From: Maribacter litoralis
GTDB lineage: Bacteria > Bacteroidota > Bacteroidia > Flavobacteriales > Flavobacteriaceae
NCBI RefSeq assembly: GCF_003075045.1
Contig: NZ_QCZD01000001.1
Span: 1,567,546 to 1,631,545 of the forward strand
DNA: 64,000 nucleotides
Direction: 5' to 3'
In this document: one piece after another, positions 8,437 to 17,585 of the stretch
Numbering within the stretch: the first letter of the stretch is position 1
Layout of the letters: each line of letters starts with the position of its first letter
Notes under the pieces: model-generated
Database searches by the model: none
Seen by the model: only the letters and a program-made list of their open reading frames with translations
What the model was told of the DNA's origin: nothing
Made by a program: the position numbers and the translations under genes

Positions 8437-11001
8437 ATGGCTAAAATAAGCTTATTATCCCTACTGGCAATAGTCTTGTTATCCTGTAACTCGCTAAAGA
8501 AGGTTGAGGATGATGAACTCTTGGTGATTAAAAATGCGATATATGCCGATTCCATCAAAGTAAACAACGAAGAATTGGAAAGTCTTGTTTATCAAAAACC
8601 CAATTCTACCGTACTCGGATTCCCTTTAAGATTAAACCTATACAATCTTGCCAAAGAGAATCCAGATTCTTCATACAACGCTTGGCTTTATAGAAAAGAG
8701 AATAGAAAAAAGAGACTTGACAAACTACTTTCTGAAAAACAAGTTGAACGCTTAGGTGAATCATTTTTGGTAAAAGGACTTAGTAATTGGTTAAAGGATA
8801 TAGGAGAAAAACCCACTATTTTAGACACTACCAAAACACGATTAAGCTTAGCAAAACTTAGTGCTTATTACCAAAGTAAAGGGTATTTTACCAACAACAC
8901 TACCTATGAAATTGATAGTGCTCGACACAAAAAAGCCAAAGTCAACTATCATATAGAATTGGGCGACCCATTTATGATAGACTCCCTTAGAAACAACATT
9001 TCATCTAAGGCTATAGATTCATTATACTTTTTAAATGCGGAAAACTCATTAATTAAAGAAGGGCAACAATTTGACCTATCTAATTTTAATGGAGAACGCG
9101 AACGACTAACGGGAATCTTCAGAAATAACGGAATTAGAAATTTTCAAGAAAGCTCAATTACATTCGACATTTTAAGAGATACCACAAGGGCATCCGACGA
9201 TCAAAAAATGAACATTACCCTCAATATCGGTGACCTAAAGACCAGGGGAGAAAACGAAGTAACCACATCTGAATATAAGGTTGAAAAAATCAATAAAATC
9301 AATATTTATACCGATTACCTTTCTACCAATACACAAGATTCACTCTACACCATAGATTACCAAGACTACACTATTCACTACTCCAAAAATTTTGACATTA
9401 AGCCCAAGACATTGGCAAATGCCATATTTTTTAAAAAGGATAGTATTTACAGGGATGTAGACAAAATAAGAACCTCTAGACAATTGAATGCTTTAAACGT
9501 TTTTAAGTATCCAAACATTATTTTTGAGACAGATAGCTTGGGCAATGAGGTAAACACCAATATTTATTTAGCTCCAAAAACTAAATATTCATTGGGTACA
9601 AATTTTGAAGTAAGCCGCTCTAATTTACGCCGATTAGGTATTGGTCTGGGTACCACCCTTTTAATTAGAAATATATTTAAAGGAGCTGAAAATTTAAGTA
9701 TTTCTGCAAATGGTTCATACGGTTTGCTAAGCAGTAATACTTTTGAAGCAAATTATTTCTCGGAATTTGGCGGAGACATATCTTTAGATTTTCCCAGAAT
9801 ATGGTTTCCTTTTATCAATACCTCTAAAATTATACCTAATTATACCTTGCCAAAAACCAGAATCGCCATTGGTACTAATTTTCAAAACAATATTGGTTTA
9901 GACAAGCAGACCTTTAATACCGTATTAGGCTACAATTGGGTGCCTAGTGATTTTGTAAACCACGAAGTTGAATTATTGAACATTCAGTTTGTTAGAAACG
10001 TAAACAGTAATCGCTTTTATAATGTTTATACCAACACCTATGAGCTTTTAGATGATATTGCAGATTCTTACGAAGATGCCACACTCTACCCAGAACTTGC
10101 AGAATATTTTGAAACCGGTGATAGCGACGATGAATTAAACTTAATTATACCCTCTGGTACTACAGGGTTTACGAATGCCGTACTCAATGAGGAGGTTAGC
10201 GCTACAACCGATGATTACGACGATGTAAACACAATTGAAGAAAGAAGAATTAGGCTTACCGAAAACAATTTAATTTTCGCTTCTAACTACACTTTCAATA
10301 AAACCAATAGAACAGGTATTCTTGATAATACTTTTTATCAATTTCGCTGGAAAATCGAAGGAGCCGGTAATGTACTTTCCGCATTCTCCACATTTATTCC
10401 GTTCAACAAAAATGATGATGATCAACTGTTGGTTTTCGGTGTACCCTTTTCCCAGTATATAAAAAATGAGTTTGAATATATTAAATACTGGGACCTTTCT
10501 CGATCAAACGTACTAGCGGCAAGGACATTTTTTGGTATTGCCATTCCTTATGGAAATTCTGACAACATTCCCTTTGTTCGTAGTTATTTTGGTGGGGGAT
10601 CAAATGATAACCGGGCATGGTTTCCATATTCATTGGGACCCGGAAGCACATCGGCAGTTAACGATTTTAACGAGGCCAACTTAAAAATTGCTTTAAACCT
10701 AGAATATAGATTCCCCATTGCAGGCGATATCAACGGAGCTATTTTTGCCGATGCAGGAAACATATGGAATGTACTAGATAATGTAGAAGATCCAGATGCT
10801 ACTTTTGACGGTCTTAAATCATTAAAAGATATTGCCTTGGGTACGGGCGTTGGACTCAGATATGATTTCACCTACTTCTTATTTCGATTAGATTTAGGTT
10901 TTAAAACCTACAACCCTGCTGAAATTCAGTCTAAACGATGGTTTAGAGATTATAATTTCGCAAACTCTGTTTTGCAAATTGGCATCAACTATCCTTTTTA
11001 A
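8437..11001 (+). CDS. tamL: TamL-type lipoprotein of the BamA/TamA outer-membrane family
   Basis: Outer-membrane biogenesis protein of about 854 residues. A lipoprotein signal peptide (LLSLLAIVLLSC, Cys at about residue 21) is followed by POTRA-like regions and a C-terminal 16-strand-type barrel ending in INYPF, with the terminal Phe typical of BAM substrates. Lipidated TamA homologues (TamL) are characteristic of Bacteroidota and probably work with TamB. ATG 8437 is chosen over 8407 and 8413 because it begins the signal peptide directly. The barrel motif LEYRFPIAGDINGAIFADAGN is the BamA-family signature region. tamB is not in the window. Confidence 0.88.
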   Translation: MAKISLLSLLAIVLLSCNSLKKVEDDELLVIKNAIYADSIKVNNEELESLVYQKPNSTVLGFPLRLNLYNLAKENPDSSYNAWLYRKENRKKRLDKLLSEKQVERLGESFLVKGLSNWLKDIGEKPTILDTTKTRLSLAKLSAYYQSKGYFTNNTTYEIDSARHKKAKVNYHIELGDPFMIDSLRNNISSKAIDSLYFLNAENSLIKEGQQFDLSNFNGERERLTGIFRNNGIRNFQESSITFDILRDTTRASDDQKMNITLNIGDLKTRGENEVTTSEYKVEKINKINIYTDYLSTNTQDSLYTIDYQDYTIHYSKNFDIKPKTLANAIFFKKDSIYRDVDKIRTSRQLNALNVFKYPNIIFETDSLGNEVNTNIYLAPKTKYSLGTNFEVSRSNLRRLGIGLGTTLLIRNIFKGAENLSISANGSYGLLSSNTFEANYFSEFGGDISLDFPRIWFPFINTSKIIPNYTLPKTRIAIGTNFQNNIGLDKQTFNTVLGYNWVPSDFVNHEVELLNIQFVRNVNSNRFYNVYTNTYELLDDIADSYEDATLYPELAEYFETGDSDDELNLIIPSGTTGFTNAVLNEEVSATTDDYDDVNTIEERRIRLTENNLIFASNYTFNKTNRTGILDNTFYQFRWKIEGAGNVLSAFSTFIPFNKNDDDQLLVFGVPFSQYIKNEFEYIKYWDLSRSNVLAARTFFGIAIPYGNSDNIPFVRSYFGGGSNDNRAWFPYSLGPGSTSAVNDFNEANLKIALNLEYRFPIAGDINGAIFADAGNIWNVLDNVEDPDATFDGLKSLKDIALGTGVGLRYDFTYFLFRLDLGFKTYNPAEIQSKRWFRDYNFANSVLQIGINYPF

Positions 11002-11016
11002 GTATAATTGTTTTAT

Positions 11017-11024
11017 TACTTTTG
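11017..11024 (+). promoter_or_regulatory. -7 promoter box of fbaA
   Basis: TACTTTTG matches TAnnTTTG and lies 38 bases before ATG 11063. This supports that start over a longer frame that would begin inside the tamL 3' end. No clear -33 TTG is seen. Confidence 0.5.
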
Positions 11025-11062
11025 TTTTTCATTTTTTAAAGAAACTAACATACCACATAATT

Positions 11063-12130
11063 ATGGCTCACAACATAAAACCGGGAGTTGCTACCGGAGA
11101 TGAAGTTCAAGCAATTTTCAACTACGCAAAAGAAAAAGGATTTGCACTACCTGCAGTTAACGTTATAGGGTCTGACACTATCAATGGTGTTCTAGAAACC
11201 GCTGCAAGTTTAAACGCTCCTGTTATTATACAATTCTCTAATGGTGGGGCTCAGTTCAATGCTGGTAAAGGTCTTTCTAACGACGGTCAACAAGCTGCTA
11301 TTTTAGGTGCTGTTGCCGGTGCAAAACATGTACACCAATTAGCGGAAGCTTATGGAGCTACGGTAATTTTACATACAGACCACTGCGCTAAAAAACTTTT
11401 ACCTTGGATCGATGGTCTTTTAGATGCCAGTGAAAAACATTTTAAGGAAACGGGCAAATCTTTGTTCAGCTCTCATATGATCGATCTTTCTGAAGAGCCT
11501 TTAGAAGAAAACATTGAAATCTGTAAAGGATATTTAAAGCGCATGAGCAAAATGAACATGACGTTAGAAATCGAATTAGGTATTACAGGTGGTGAAGAAG
11601 ATGGTGTTGACAATTCTGATGTAGATGATTCTAAATTATATACACAACCAGAAGAGGTAGCCTACGCATACGAAGAGCTTTCTAAAGTAAGCCCTAGATT
11701 TACAATTGCCGCTGCATTTGGAAATGTTCATGGTGTATACAAGCCAGGTAACGTAAAATTGACCCCGAAAATCCTTTTAAACTCTCAAGAGTATATTTCT
11801 AAAAAATATGGTGTAAAAAACAATCATATTGATTTCGTTTTTCACGGTGGATCTGGTTCTACAGTAGAAGAAATCAGAGAGGGCATTAGCTACGGAGTTA
11901 TAAAAATGAATATTGATACAGATTTACAGTACGCCTTTTTAGCAGGTGTTCGTGATTATGTTCAAGACAACAAAGATTATTTACAAGCTCAAATTGGTAA
12001 CCCAAAAGGTGCCGATGAGCCTAACAAAAAATTCTACGACCCAAGAGTTTGGTTGAGAAAAGGGGAAATCTCTTTTATTGAGCGTTTGAAAAAAGCATTT
12101 GAAGATTTAAATAACGTTAATACGTTATAA
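11063..12130 (+). CDS. fbaA: Fructose-bisphosphate aldolase, class II
   Basis: Zinc-dependent aldolase that interconverts fructose-1,6-bisphosphate with glyceraldehyde-3-phosphate and dihydroxyacetone phosphate. The 355 residues match the E. coli FbaA type. The zinc ligands and active-site region are in LHTDHCAKKLLPW, the ELGITGGEEDGVDNS block carries the glutamate and glycine loop, and FHGGSGS binds phosphate. A longer frame back to 10979 exists, but ATG 11063 is preceded by a promoter box and matches the family N terminus (HNIKPGVATGDEV). accD starts 19 bases downstream. Confidence 0.96.
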   Translation: MAHNIKPGVATGDEVQAIFNYAKEKGFALPAVNVIGSDTINGVLETAASLNAPVIIQFSNGGAQFNAGKGLSNDGQQAAILGAVAGAKHVHQLAEAYGATVILHTDHCAKKLLPWIDGLLDASEKHFKETGKSLFSSHMIDLSEEPLEENIEICKGYLKRMSKMNMTLEIELGITGGEEDGVDNSDVDDSKLYTQPEEVAYAYEELSKVSPRFTIAAAFGNVHGVYKPGNVKLTPKILLNSQEYISKKYGVKNNHIDFVFHGGSGSTVEEIREGISYGVIKMNIDTDLQYAFLAGVRDYVQDNKDYLQAQIGNPKGADEPNKKFYDPRVWLRKGEISFIERLKKAFEDLNNVNTL

Positions 12131-12149
12131 CATTTAGGATAACCAAAAA

Positions 12150-13034
12150 ATGGATGAAATGACGGCTTGGTTTAAAAGAAAAGAAAAAGGTATTCAAACC
12201 TCTACCGAGGAAAAGAAAGACACACCTAAAGGCTTGTGGTACAAATCGCCCACTGGCAAAATTGTTGAGTCAGACGATCTTGCAAAAAACTTTTATGTTA
12301 GCCCCGAAGATGATTACCATGTAAGAATTGGTAGTAAAGAATACTTTGAAATTTTGTTCGATGACAATAAATTCACCGAACTTGACGAAAAGCTTTCTTC
12401 TAAAGACCCATTAAAATTTGAGGATACCAAAAAATATGGTGAGCGTTTAAAAGCCGCACAGAAAAAAACAGGATTGAAAGATGCTGTTAGAACTGGTTTT
12501 GGCAAGTCATATGGTAAAAACATAGTAATCTGCTGTATGGATTTTAAATTCATTGGTGGATCAATGGGTAGTGTAGTCGGCGAAAAGATTTCTCGCGGTA
12601 TAGATTATGCCATTAAAAAGAAAGTTCCATTTATGATGATTTCAAAATCTGGTGGTGCTCGTATGATGGAAGCTGCACTTTCATTAATGCAATTGGCTAA
12701 AACGTCGGCTAAATTAGCTCAATTATCAGAGGCTGGTTTACCTTATATATCGCTTTGTACAGATCCAACAACCGGTGGTACCACTGCATCATATGCCATG
12801 TTAGGCGATATCAATATTGCTGAACCAGGAGCGTTAATAGGTTTTGCTGGACCAAGAATTGTAAAAGACACCACTGGTAAAGATTTACCGGAAGGTTTTC
12901 AGTCTTCAGAATTTTTATTGGAACACGGCTTTTTAGATTTTATTTCACATAGAAGGGATCTAAAGAAAAAAGTGAACTTATATATTGACTTAATTCAGAA
13001 CAACCCCGTTAGAGCAGAAAAAGCAACAGCGTGA
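12150..13034 (+). CDS. accD: Acetyl-CoA carboxylase carboxyltransferase subunit beta
   Basis: Beta subunit of the carboxyltransferase that moves CO2 from carboxybiotin to acetyl-CoA in fatty-acid synthesis. The core is intact: [32 protein letters not shown] and [16 protein letters not shown] are the CoA-binding signatures. The N-terminal zinc ribbon known from E. coli AccD is absent: the four cysteine positions read Ser33, Gly36, Ser51 and Asp54, and no Cys occurs before CCMDF. Start is ATG 12150, with ATG 12159 ([11 protein letters not shown]) an equal alternative. The stop overlaps the GTG of the next gene by four bases. Confidence 0.95.
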   Translation: MDEMTAWFKRKEKGIQTSTEEKKDTPKGLWYKSPTGKIVESDDLAKNFYVSPEDDYHVRIGSKEYFEILFDDNKFTELDEKLSSKDPLKFEDTKKYGERLKAAQKKTGLKDAVRTGFGKSYGKNIVICCMDFKFIGGSMGSVVGEKISRGIDYAIKKKVPFMMISKSGGARMMEAALSLMQLAKTSAKLAQLSEAGLPYISLCTDPTTGGTTASYAMLGDINIAEPGALIGFAGPRIVKDTTGKDLPEGFQSSEFLLEHGFLDFISHRRDLKKKVNLYIDLIQNNPVRAEKATA

Positions 13035-13516
13035 AACCATTAGTATTTACCATACTTTCGTTTTGGTTTTTATGCTGTTCTACAGATAAGGAAAAAATGC
13101 TCGCCGATGAATCAGATTCGGCGAGCATTTTTAATTTTGAAGCAAAGATTACCGATGTCAGTTTTTCTGGAGAACCTAATATCTATACCATCAGCACAAC
13201 AATTTCGAGCCCTGATACAGGATGTGATCAATATGCCGATTGGTGGGAAATTTTAGATTTGGAGGGTAACTTAATTTACCGAAGAATTCTCACTCACAGT
13301 CATGTTGAGGAACAACCCTTTACAAGATCAGGTAACAAAATCACCCTAGCTAGTAGTACCGAGGTATATATTCGTGTTCACATGAACACTACAGGTTATT
13401 CATCTGCCGTGCAAAAAGGAACTATTGAAACAGGATTTTCTGCAGCAGAATTAAGCGCTGCATTTGCCAATGATTTAGAGAACCAACAACCGTTACCTAC
13501 TGGGTGCACTTTTTAA
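13031..13516 (+). CDS. Small lipoprotein, function unknown
   Basis: A 161-residue protein with a short lipoprotein signal ([12 protein letters not shown]), so it is probably anchored in the cell envelope. The remainder is predicted mainly beta-strand, with one conserved-looking pair of cysteines ([10 protein letters not shown] and the C-terminal PTGCTF). I do not recognise a family. The GTG start overlaps the accD stop (GTGA), so translation is probably coupled to accD. Oddly, a perfect 15-bp-stem hairpin with a T-run lies inside codons about 21-34 (13093-13132). Most transcripts from the accD side may therefore stop before the gene is read through. Confidence 0.75.
   Translation: MKPLVFTILSFWFLCCSTDKEKMLADESDSASIFNFEAKITDVSFSGEPNIYTISTTISSPDTGCDQYADWWEILDLEGNLIYRRILTHSHVEEQPFTRSGNKITLASSTEVYIRVHMNTTGYSSAVQKGTIETGFSAAELSAAFANDLENQQPLPTGCTF
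13093..13132 (+). terminator. Terminator-like hairpin inside the lipoprotein coding region
   Basis: Perfect 15-bp inverted repeat (13093-13107 with 13118-13132), loop 10 bases, 3' arm ending in TTTTT. It begins about 60 bases after the accD stop and is translated as part of the downstream lipoprotein. It has the form of the intrinsic terminator of the fbaA-accD message. Confidence 0.7.
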
Positions 13517-13550
13517 ATAAAATATAGAATAAACATTTCAAAAAAATCAC

Positions 13551-13558
13551 TACCTTTG
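13551..13558 (+). promoter_or_regulatory. -7 promoter box of rpsO
   Basis: TACCTTTG fits TAnnTTTG closely and is followed by a 54-base leader to the rpsO start. The -33 TTG is not evident. Confidence 0.6.
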
Positions 13559-13612
13559 CGCCCTGATTGAAAAACAATCACATACATAAAAATCATTTAA
13601 AATAATATTGGA

Positions 13613-13882
13613 ATGTATTTAACAAAAGAAGTAAAAGCCGAAATTTTTAAAAAATACGGCGGTAGTGCAGAAAACACTGGCTCTACAGAAGGACAAATTG
13701 CTTTGTTCACACACAGAATCAACCACTTGACCGGTCACTTGAAAAAAAATCACAAAGATTACAACACTGAGCGTTCACTTGTAAAATTGGTGGGTAAAAG
13801 AAGAAGTCTTTTAGATTACATGATTAAAAATGATATTGTAAAATACAGAGAGCTTATTAAAGAACTAGGTATTAGAAAATAA
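13613..13882 (+). CDS. rpsO: 30S ribosomal protein S15
   Basis: Small-subunit protein that binds 16S rRNA early in assembly. It has 89 residues, the normal length. Conserved segments are NTGSTEGQIALFTHRINHLT, HLKKNHKDYNTERSLVKLVG and KRRSLLDYMIKND. Its own promoter box is upstream and a strong terminator follows at 13891. The pnp gene comes next on the same strand, the order rpsO-pnp common in bacteria, but here the terminator separates them. Confidence 0.98.
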   Translation: MYLTKEVKAEIFKKYGGSAENTGSTEGQIALFTHRINHLTGHLKKNHKDYNTERSLVKLVGKRRSLLDYMIKNDIVKYRELIKELGIRK

Positions 13883-13890
13883 TTTTTAAA

Positions 13891-13919
13891 AAGGGGATAG
13901 TTAACTATCCCCTTTTTTT
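13891..13919 (+). terminator. Intrinsic terminator of rpsO
   Basis: A perfect 24-base palindrome (13891-13914) centred on GTTAAC, followed by a run of T to 13919. It directly follows the rpsO stop. Confidence 0.92.
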
Positions 13920-14018
13920 AAGTACTCCATGCCTTAGGAGTTGAAGCCATGAATTTTGGTAAAGGCGAACAAAAAGCTACACACGGTTTTTCATTGGTCA
14001 ACACAACAACACAACAAC

Positions 14019-14044
14019 TCCGACCAGAGAAAATTTCAGTCGGA
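14019..14044 (+). other. Possible leader hairpin upstream of pnp
   Basis: TCCGAC (14019-14024) can pair with GTCGGA (14039-14044) in the roughly 170-base leader before pnp. Leader stem-loops control pnp autogenously in E. coli; that this one does so is inference only. Confidence 0.3.
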
Positions 14045-14092
14045 AAGACCATTGTTTAACAAATCTGCACGAGCAGGTTTTAATCGAATTTT

Positions 14093-16309
14093 ATGATTCC
14101 AAAAGTATTTAAAGAGGTCATTGACCTTGGTGATGGTAGAGAAATCTCTATCGAAACCGGAAAATTGGCAAAACAGGCACACGGTTCTGTTGTTGTACAA
14201 TCAGGAAAATGTATGTTATTATGTACAGTTGTTTCCAATTACAAACAAAGTGATGTGGACTTTCTTCCACTAACGGTAGATTACCGTGAAAAATTTGCTG
14301 CTGCTGGTCGTTACCCTGGTGGTTTCTTTAAAAGAGAAGCAAGACCAAGTGACGGTGAAGTTTTAACCATGCGTTTAGTGGATCGTGTATTACGTCCATT
14401 ATTCCCAAAAGATTATCACTCTGAAACTCAGGTGATGATTCAATTAATGTCTCATGACGAAGACGTTATGCCAGATGCTATGGCAGGTTTAGCAGCTTCT
14501 GCAGCTATTCAATTATCAGATTTCCCTTTTGAATGCGCTATCTCTGAAGCTAGAGTTGGTCGTGTAAACGGTGAATTCATTATTAACCCAACTAGAGCTC
14601 AATTATTAGAATCTGACATTGATATGATGATCGGTGCTTCTGCTGATTCTGTAATGATGGTTGAAGGTGAAATGGATGAGATTTCTGAAGAAGAAATGAC
14701 CGAAGCTATTAAGTTTGCCCATGAAGCTATTAAGGTTCAATGTGCTGCTCAAGTAAAGTTAGCTGAAGCTTTCGGTAAAAAAGAAGTACGTGAGTACGAG
14801 CCAGAACGTGAAGATGCTGACTTAGCTAAGAAAATTCACGACATGGCGTATGATAAAGTATATGCGGTTGCTCAAGCAGGTTCTGCAAAACATGAGCGTA
14901 GTGCTGCATTTGGTGAAATCAAGGAAGAAATTATCGCTTCTTTTTCTGAAGAAGAGCAAGCTGATTATGGCGGATTAATTTCTAAATACTACAGTAAAGC
15001 AGAAAAAGCCGCTGTACGTGACTTAACATTAAATGAAGGTTTAAGATTAGACGGTCGTAAGACTGACGAGATCAGACCTATTTGGTGTGAGGTTGACTAC
15101 CTACCATCTACACACGGTTCTTCTATCTTTACTCGTGGAGAAACTCAAGCTTTAGCTACAGTTACCTTAGGTACAAGTAGAGAAGCAAACCAAATAGACA
15201 TGCCATCTTTTGAAGGTGAAGAGCGTTTCTATTTACACTATAACTTCCCTCCTTTTTCAACAGGTGAAGCAAGACCTATTCGTGGAACATCTCGTAGAGA
15301 AGTTGGTCACGGTAACTTGGCTCAACGTGCATTGAAAGGAATGGTTCCTGAAGATTGTCCTTACACCGTACGTGTGGTTTCTGAGATTTTAGAATCTAAC
15401 GGTTCTTCTTCAATGGCTACTGTTTGTGCTGGTACTATGGCAATGATGGATGCCGGTGTTCAATTGAAAAAACCTGTTTCCGGTATTGCAATGGGATTGA
15501 TTACAGATACTGAGTCAGGTAAATATGCTGTTCTTTCCGATATCTTAGGTGATGAAGATCACTTAGGTGATATGGACTTTAAAGTAACCGGTACTGCCGA
15601 TGGTATTACTGCTTGCCAAATGGATATTAAAGTAAAAGGTTTGTCTTATGAAATCTTGGTAAATGCTTTAAAACAAGCTCGCGAAGGTCGTTTACACATC
15701 TTAGGTAAAATAACTGAAACTATTTCTACTCCTAATACAGATGTTAAAGATCACGCTCCTACTATGGTTACGAGACGTATACCAAACGAATTTATTGGTG
15801 CATTGATCGGTCCTGGTGGAAAAGTAATTCAAGAATTGCAAAAAGAAACCGAGACGACTATCGTAATTAATGAAGATCCAGTTACCGAAGAAGGTATTGT
15901 TGAAGTACTAGGTGTTGGTAGCAAAGGTATTGATGCTGTAATGGCAAAAATTGATTCTTTATTGTTTAAGCCAGAAGTTGGTAGCGTTTACGAAGTAAAG
16001 GTTATCAAAATGCTTGATTTCGGTGCCGTTGTAGAATATATGGATGCGCCAGGAAACGAAGTATTACTTCACGTATCAGAATTGGCTTGGGAACGTACTG
16101 AAAATGTTTCTGATGTAGTTAATATGGGCGATGTATTCGATGTGAAATACTTTGGTATTGACAAACGTACACGTAAAGAAAAAGTTTCTCGTAAAGCACT
16201 TTTACCAAAACCAGAAGGTTTTGTTGAAAGACCACCACGTGATGACAAACGTAGAGATGACCGTCGTGGAAACGATCGTAATCGCGATAGAAAACCAAGA
16301 AGAGACTAA
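14093..16309 (+). CDS. pnp: Polyribonucleotide nucleotidyltransferase (PNPase)
   Basis: 3'-5' phosphorolytic exoribonuclease and RNA-tailing enzyme of the degradosome. The 738 residues contain two RNase PH domains, a KH domain ([20 protein letters not shown], near residue 560) and an S1 domain ([20 protein letters not shown], near 630). The second PH core shows [13 protein letters not shown] and [10 protein letters not shown]. The C terminus is an Arg/Asp-rich tail of about 30 residues, probably disordered and RNA-binding, as is common in Bacteroidota. A terminator follows. Confidence 0.98.
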   Translation: MIPKVFKEVIDLGDGREISIETGKLAKQAHGSVVVQSGKCMLLCTVVSNYKQSDVDFLPLTVDYREKFAAAGRYPGGFFKREARPSDGEVLTMRLVDRVLRPLFPKDYHSETQVMIQLMSHDEDVMPDAMAGLAASAAIQLSDFPFECAISEARVGRVNGEFIINPTRAQLLESDIDMMIGASADSVMMVEGEMDEISEEEMTEAIKFAHEAIKVQCAAQVKLAEAFGKKEVREYEPEREDADLAKKIHDMAYDKVYAVAQAGSAKHERSAAFGEIKEEIIASFSEEEQADYGGLISKYYSKAEKAAVRDLTLNEGLRLDGRKTDEIRPIWCEVDYLPSTHGSSIFTRGETQALATVTLGTSREANQIDMPSFEGEERFYLHYNFPPFSTGEARPIRGTSRREVGHGNLAQRALKGMVPEDCPYTVRVVSEILESNGSSSMATVCAGTMAMMDAGVQLKKPVSGIAMGLITDTESGKYAVLSDILGDEDHLGDMDFKVTGTADGITACQMDIKVKGLSYEILVNALKQAREGRLHILGKITETISTPNTDVKDHAPTMVTRRIPNEFIGALIGPGGKVIQELQKETETTIVINEDPVTEEGIVEVLGVGSKGIDAVMAKIDSLLFKPEVGSVYEVKVIKMLDFGAVVEYMDAPGNEVLLHVSELAWERTENVSDVVNMGDVFDVKYFGIDKRTRKEKVSRKALLPKPEGFVERPPRDDKRRDDRRGNDRNRDRKPRRD

Positions 16310-16330
16310 CTCTTTGTAAGTATATTCTTA

Positions 16331-16361
16331 AAGCCTCGACTAATCAGTTGAGGCTTTTTTT
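16331..16361 (+). terminator. Intrinsic terminator of pnp
   Basis: A 10-bp stem (AAGCCTCGAC with GTTGAGGCTT, one G-T pair), 6-base loop and a run of T, about 20 bases after the pnp stop. Confidence 0.88.
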
Positions 16362-16468
16362 ATGCTATTCAACGGAAAAATGAACTTTTTTCTATTGAAT
16401 TGTAACATTCGGAAGATTTTTACGTATAAGTATATGCAGTCTATGCAAATTGAACTTAATTTATTTTA

Positions 16469-17332
16469 ATGAGACAGCTTAAGATTACAAAACAGGTCAC
16501 CAATAGAGAGACCGCATCTTTGGACAAGTACTTACAAGAAATTGGAAAAGTAGACTTGATTACCGCTGATGAAGAAGTAGAGTTGGCACAACGCATCAAG
16601 GCAGGCGACCAGATCGCTCTTGAAAAACTTACCAAAGCCAACCTCAGATTCGTGGTGTCAGTTGCCAAGCAGTACCAAAACCAGGGACTTACTTTACCGG
16701 ATTTGATTAACGAGGGAAACCTTGGTCTTATCAAAGCTGCACAGCGTTTTGACGAAACGCGAGGTTTTAAATTTATATCATACGCCGTATGGTGGATCCG
16801 TCAATCTATATTACAAGCTTTGGCAGAGCAATCTCGTATTGTTCGTTTGCCACTGAACAAAATTGGTTCTATAAACAAGATCAACAAAACTTTTGCCTTC
16901 TTAGAGCAAGCGCACGAAAGAATGCCTTCTCCAGAAGAAATTGCAAAAGAGTTGGATATGACCGTTGATGATGTAAAACAATCCTTGAAAAACTCAGGTA
17001 GACACGTATCTATGGATGCGCCTCTTATTGACGGTGAAGATTCTAACCTTTATGATGTACTTCGTAGTGGTGAGTCTCCAAATCCAGATAGAGAACTATT
17101 ACATGAGTCTCTTCGTACAGAAATTGAGCGTGCTTTAGAAACTCTTACTCCTCGTGAGGCAGATGTTATTCGTTTATACTTTGGTCTTGCAGGTCAACAT
17201 TCAATGACACTTGAAGAAATTGGTGAAACTTTTGATCTTACAAGAGAAAGAGTTCGTCAAATTAAAGAAAAAGCGATCAGAAGATTAAAGCATACTTCTA
17301 GAAGTAAAATATTAAAAACGTATTTGGGTTAA
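16469..17332 (+). CDS. rpoD: Primary RNA polymerase sigma factor RpoD (sigma-70 family)
   Basis: Principal sigma factor of 287 residues, much shorter than in E. coli because region 1.1 is missing; this is usual in Bacteroidota, whose RpoD reads the TTG/TAnnTTTG promoters seen in this window. Regions in order: 1.2 ([21 protein letters not shown]), 2 ([32 protein letters not shown]), 3 ([13 protein letters not shown]) and 4 ([34 protein letters not shown]). The gene stands alone with a terminator downstream. Confidence 0.97.
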   Translation: MRQLKITKQVTNRETASLDKYLQEIGKVDLITADEEVELAQRIKAGDQIALEKLTKANLRFVVSVAKQYQNQGLTLPDLINEGNLGLIKAAQRFDETRGFKFISYAVWWIRQSILQALAEQSRIVRLPLNKIGSINKINKTFAFLEQAHERMPSPEEIAKELDMTVDDVKQSLKNSGRHVSMDAPLIDGEDSNLYDVLRSGESPNPDRELLHESLRTEIERALETLTPREADVIRLYFGLAGQHSMTLEEIGETFDLTRERVRQIKEKAIRRLKHTSRSKILKTYLG

Positions 17333-17460
17333 AAATTAAATGCGATAAAGCAATAAAATTACACGTTAATTTTTCCTTAAATTGGCAATATTGGCATATT
17401 AGTTGTAATTTTAACGGTAACAACAGTTTATCATGACTGTTCGTTTTTTGATTGATGAAT

Positions 17461-17487
17461 AAACTCCGGCTGATTACCGGAGTTTTT
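17461..17487 (+). terminator. Intrinsic terminator downstream of rpoD
   Basis: Perfect 9-bp stem (17461-17469 with 17477-17485), 7-base loop and T-run. It lies about 130 bases after the rpoD stop. Confidence 0.85.
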
Positions 17488-17585
17488 TCATTTATAATAG
17501 TTTCATTATTATTTACTTAGCTACGAACAAACCTTGGCTACTTCCAAATATTCTTTGCTTATCTTAGAGCATCACTATGCTTTCT

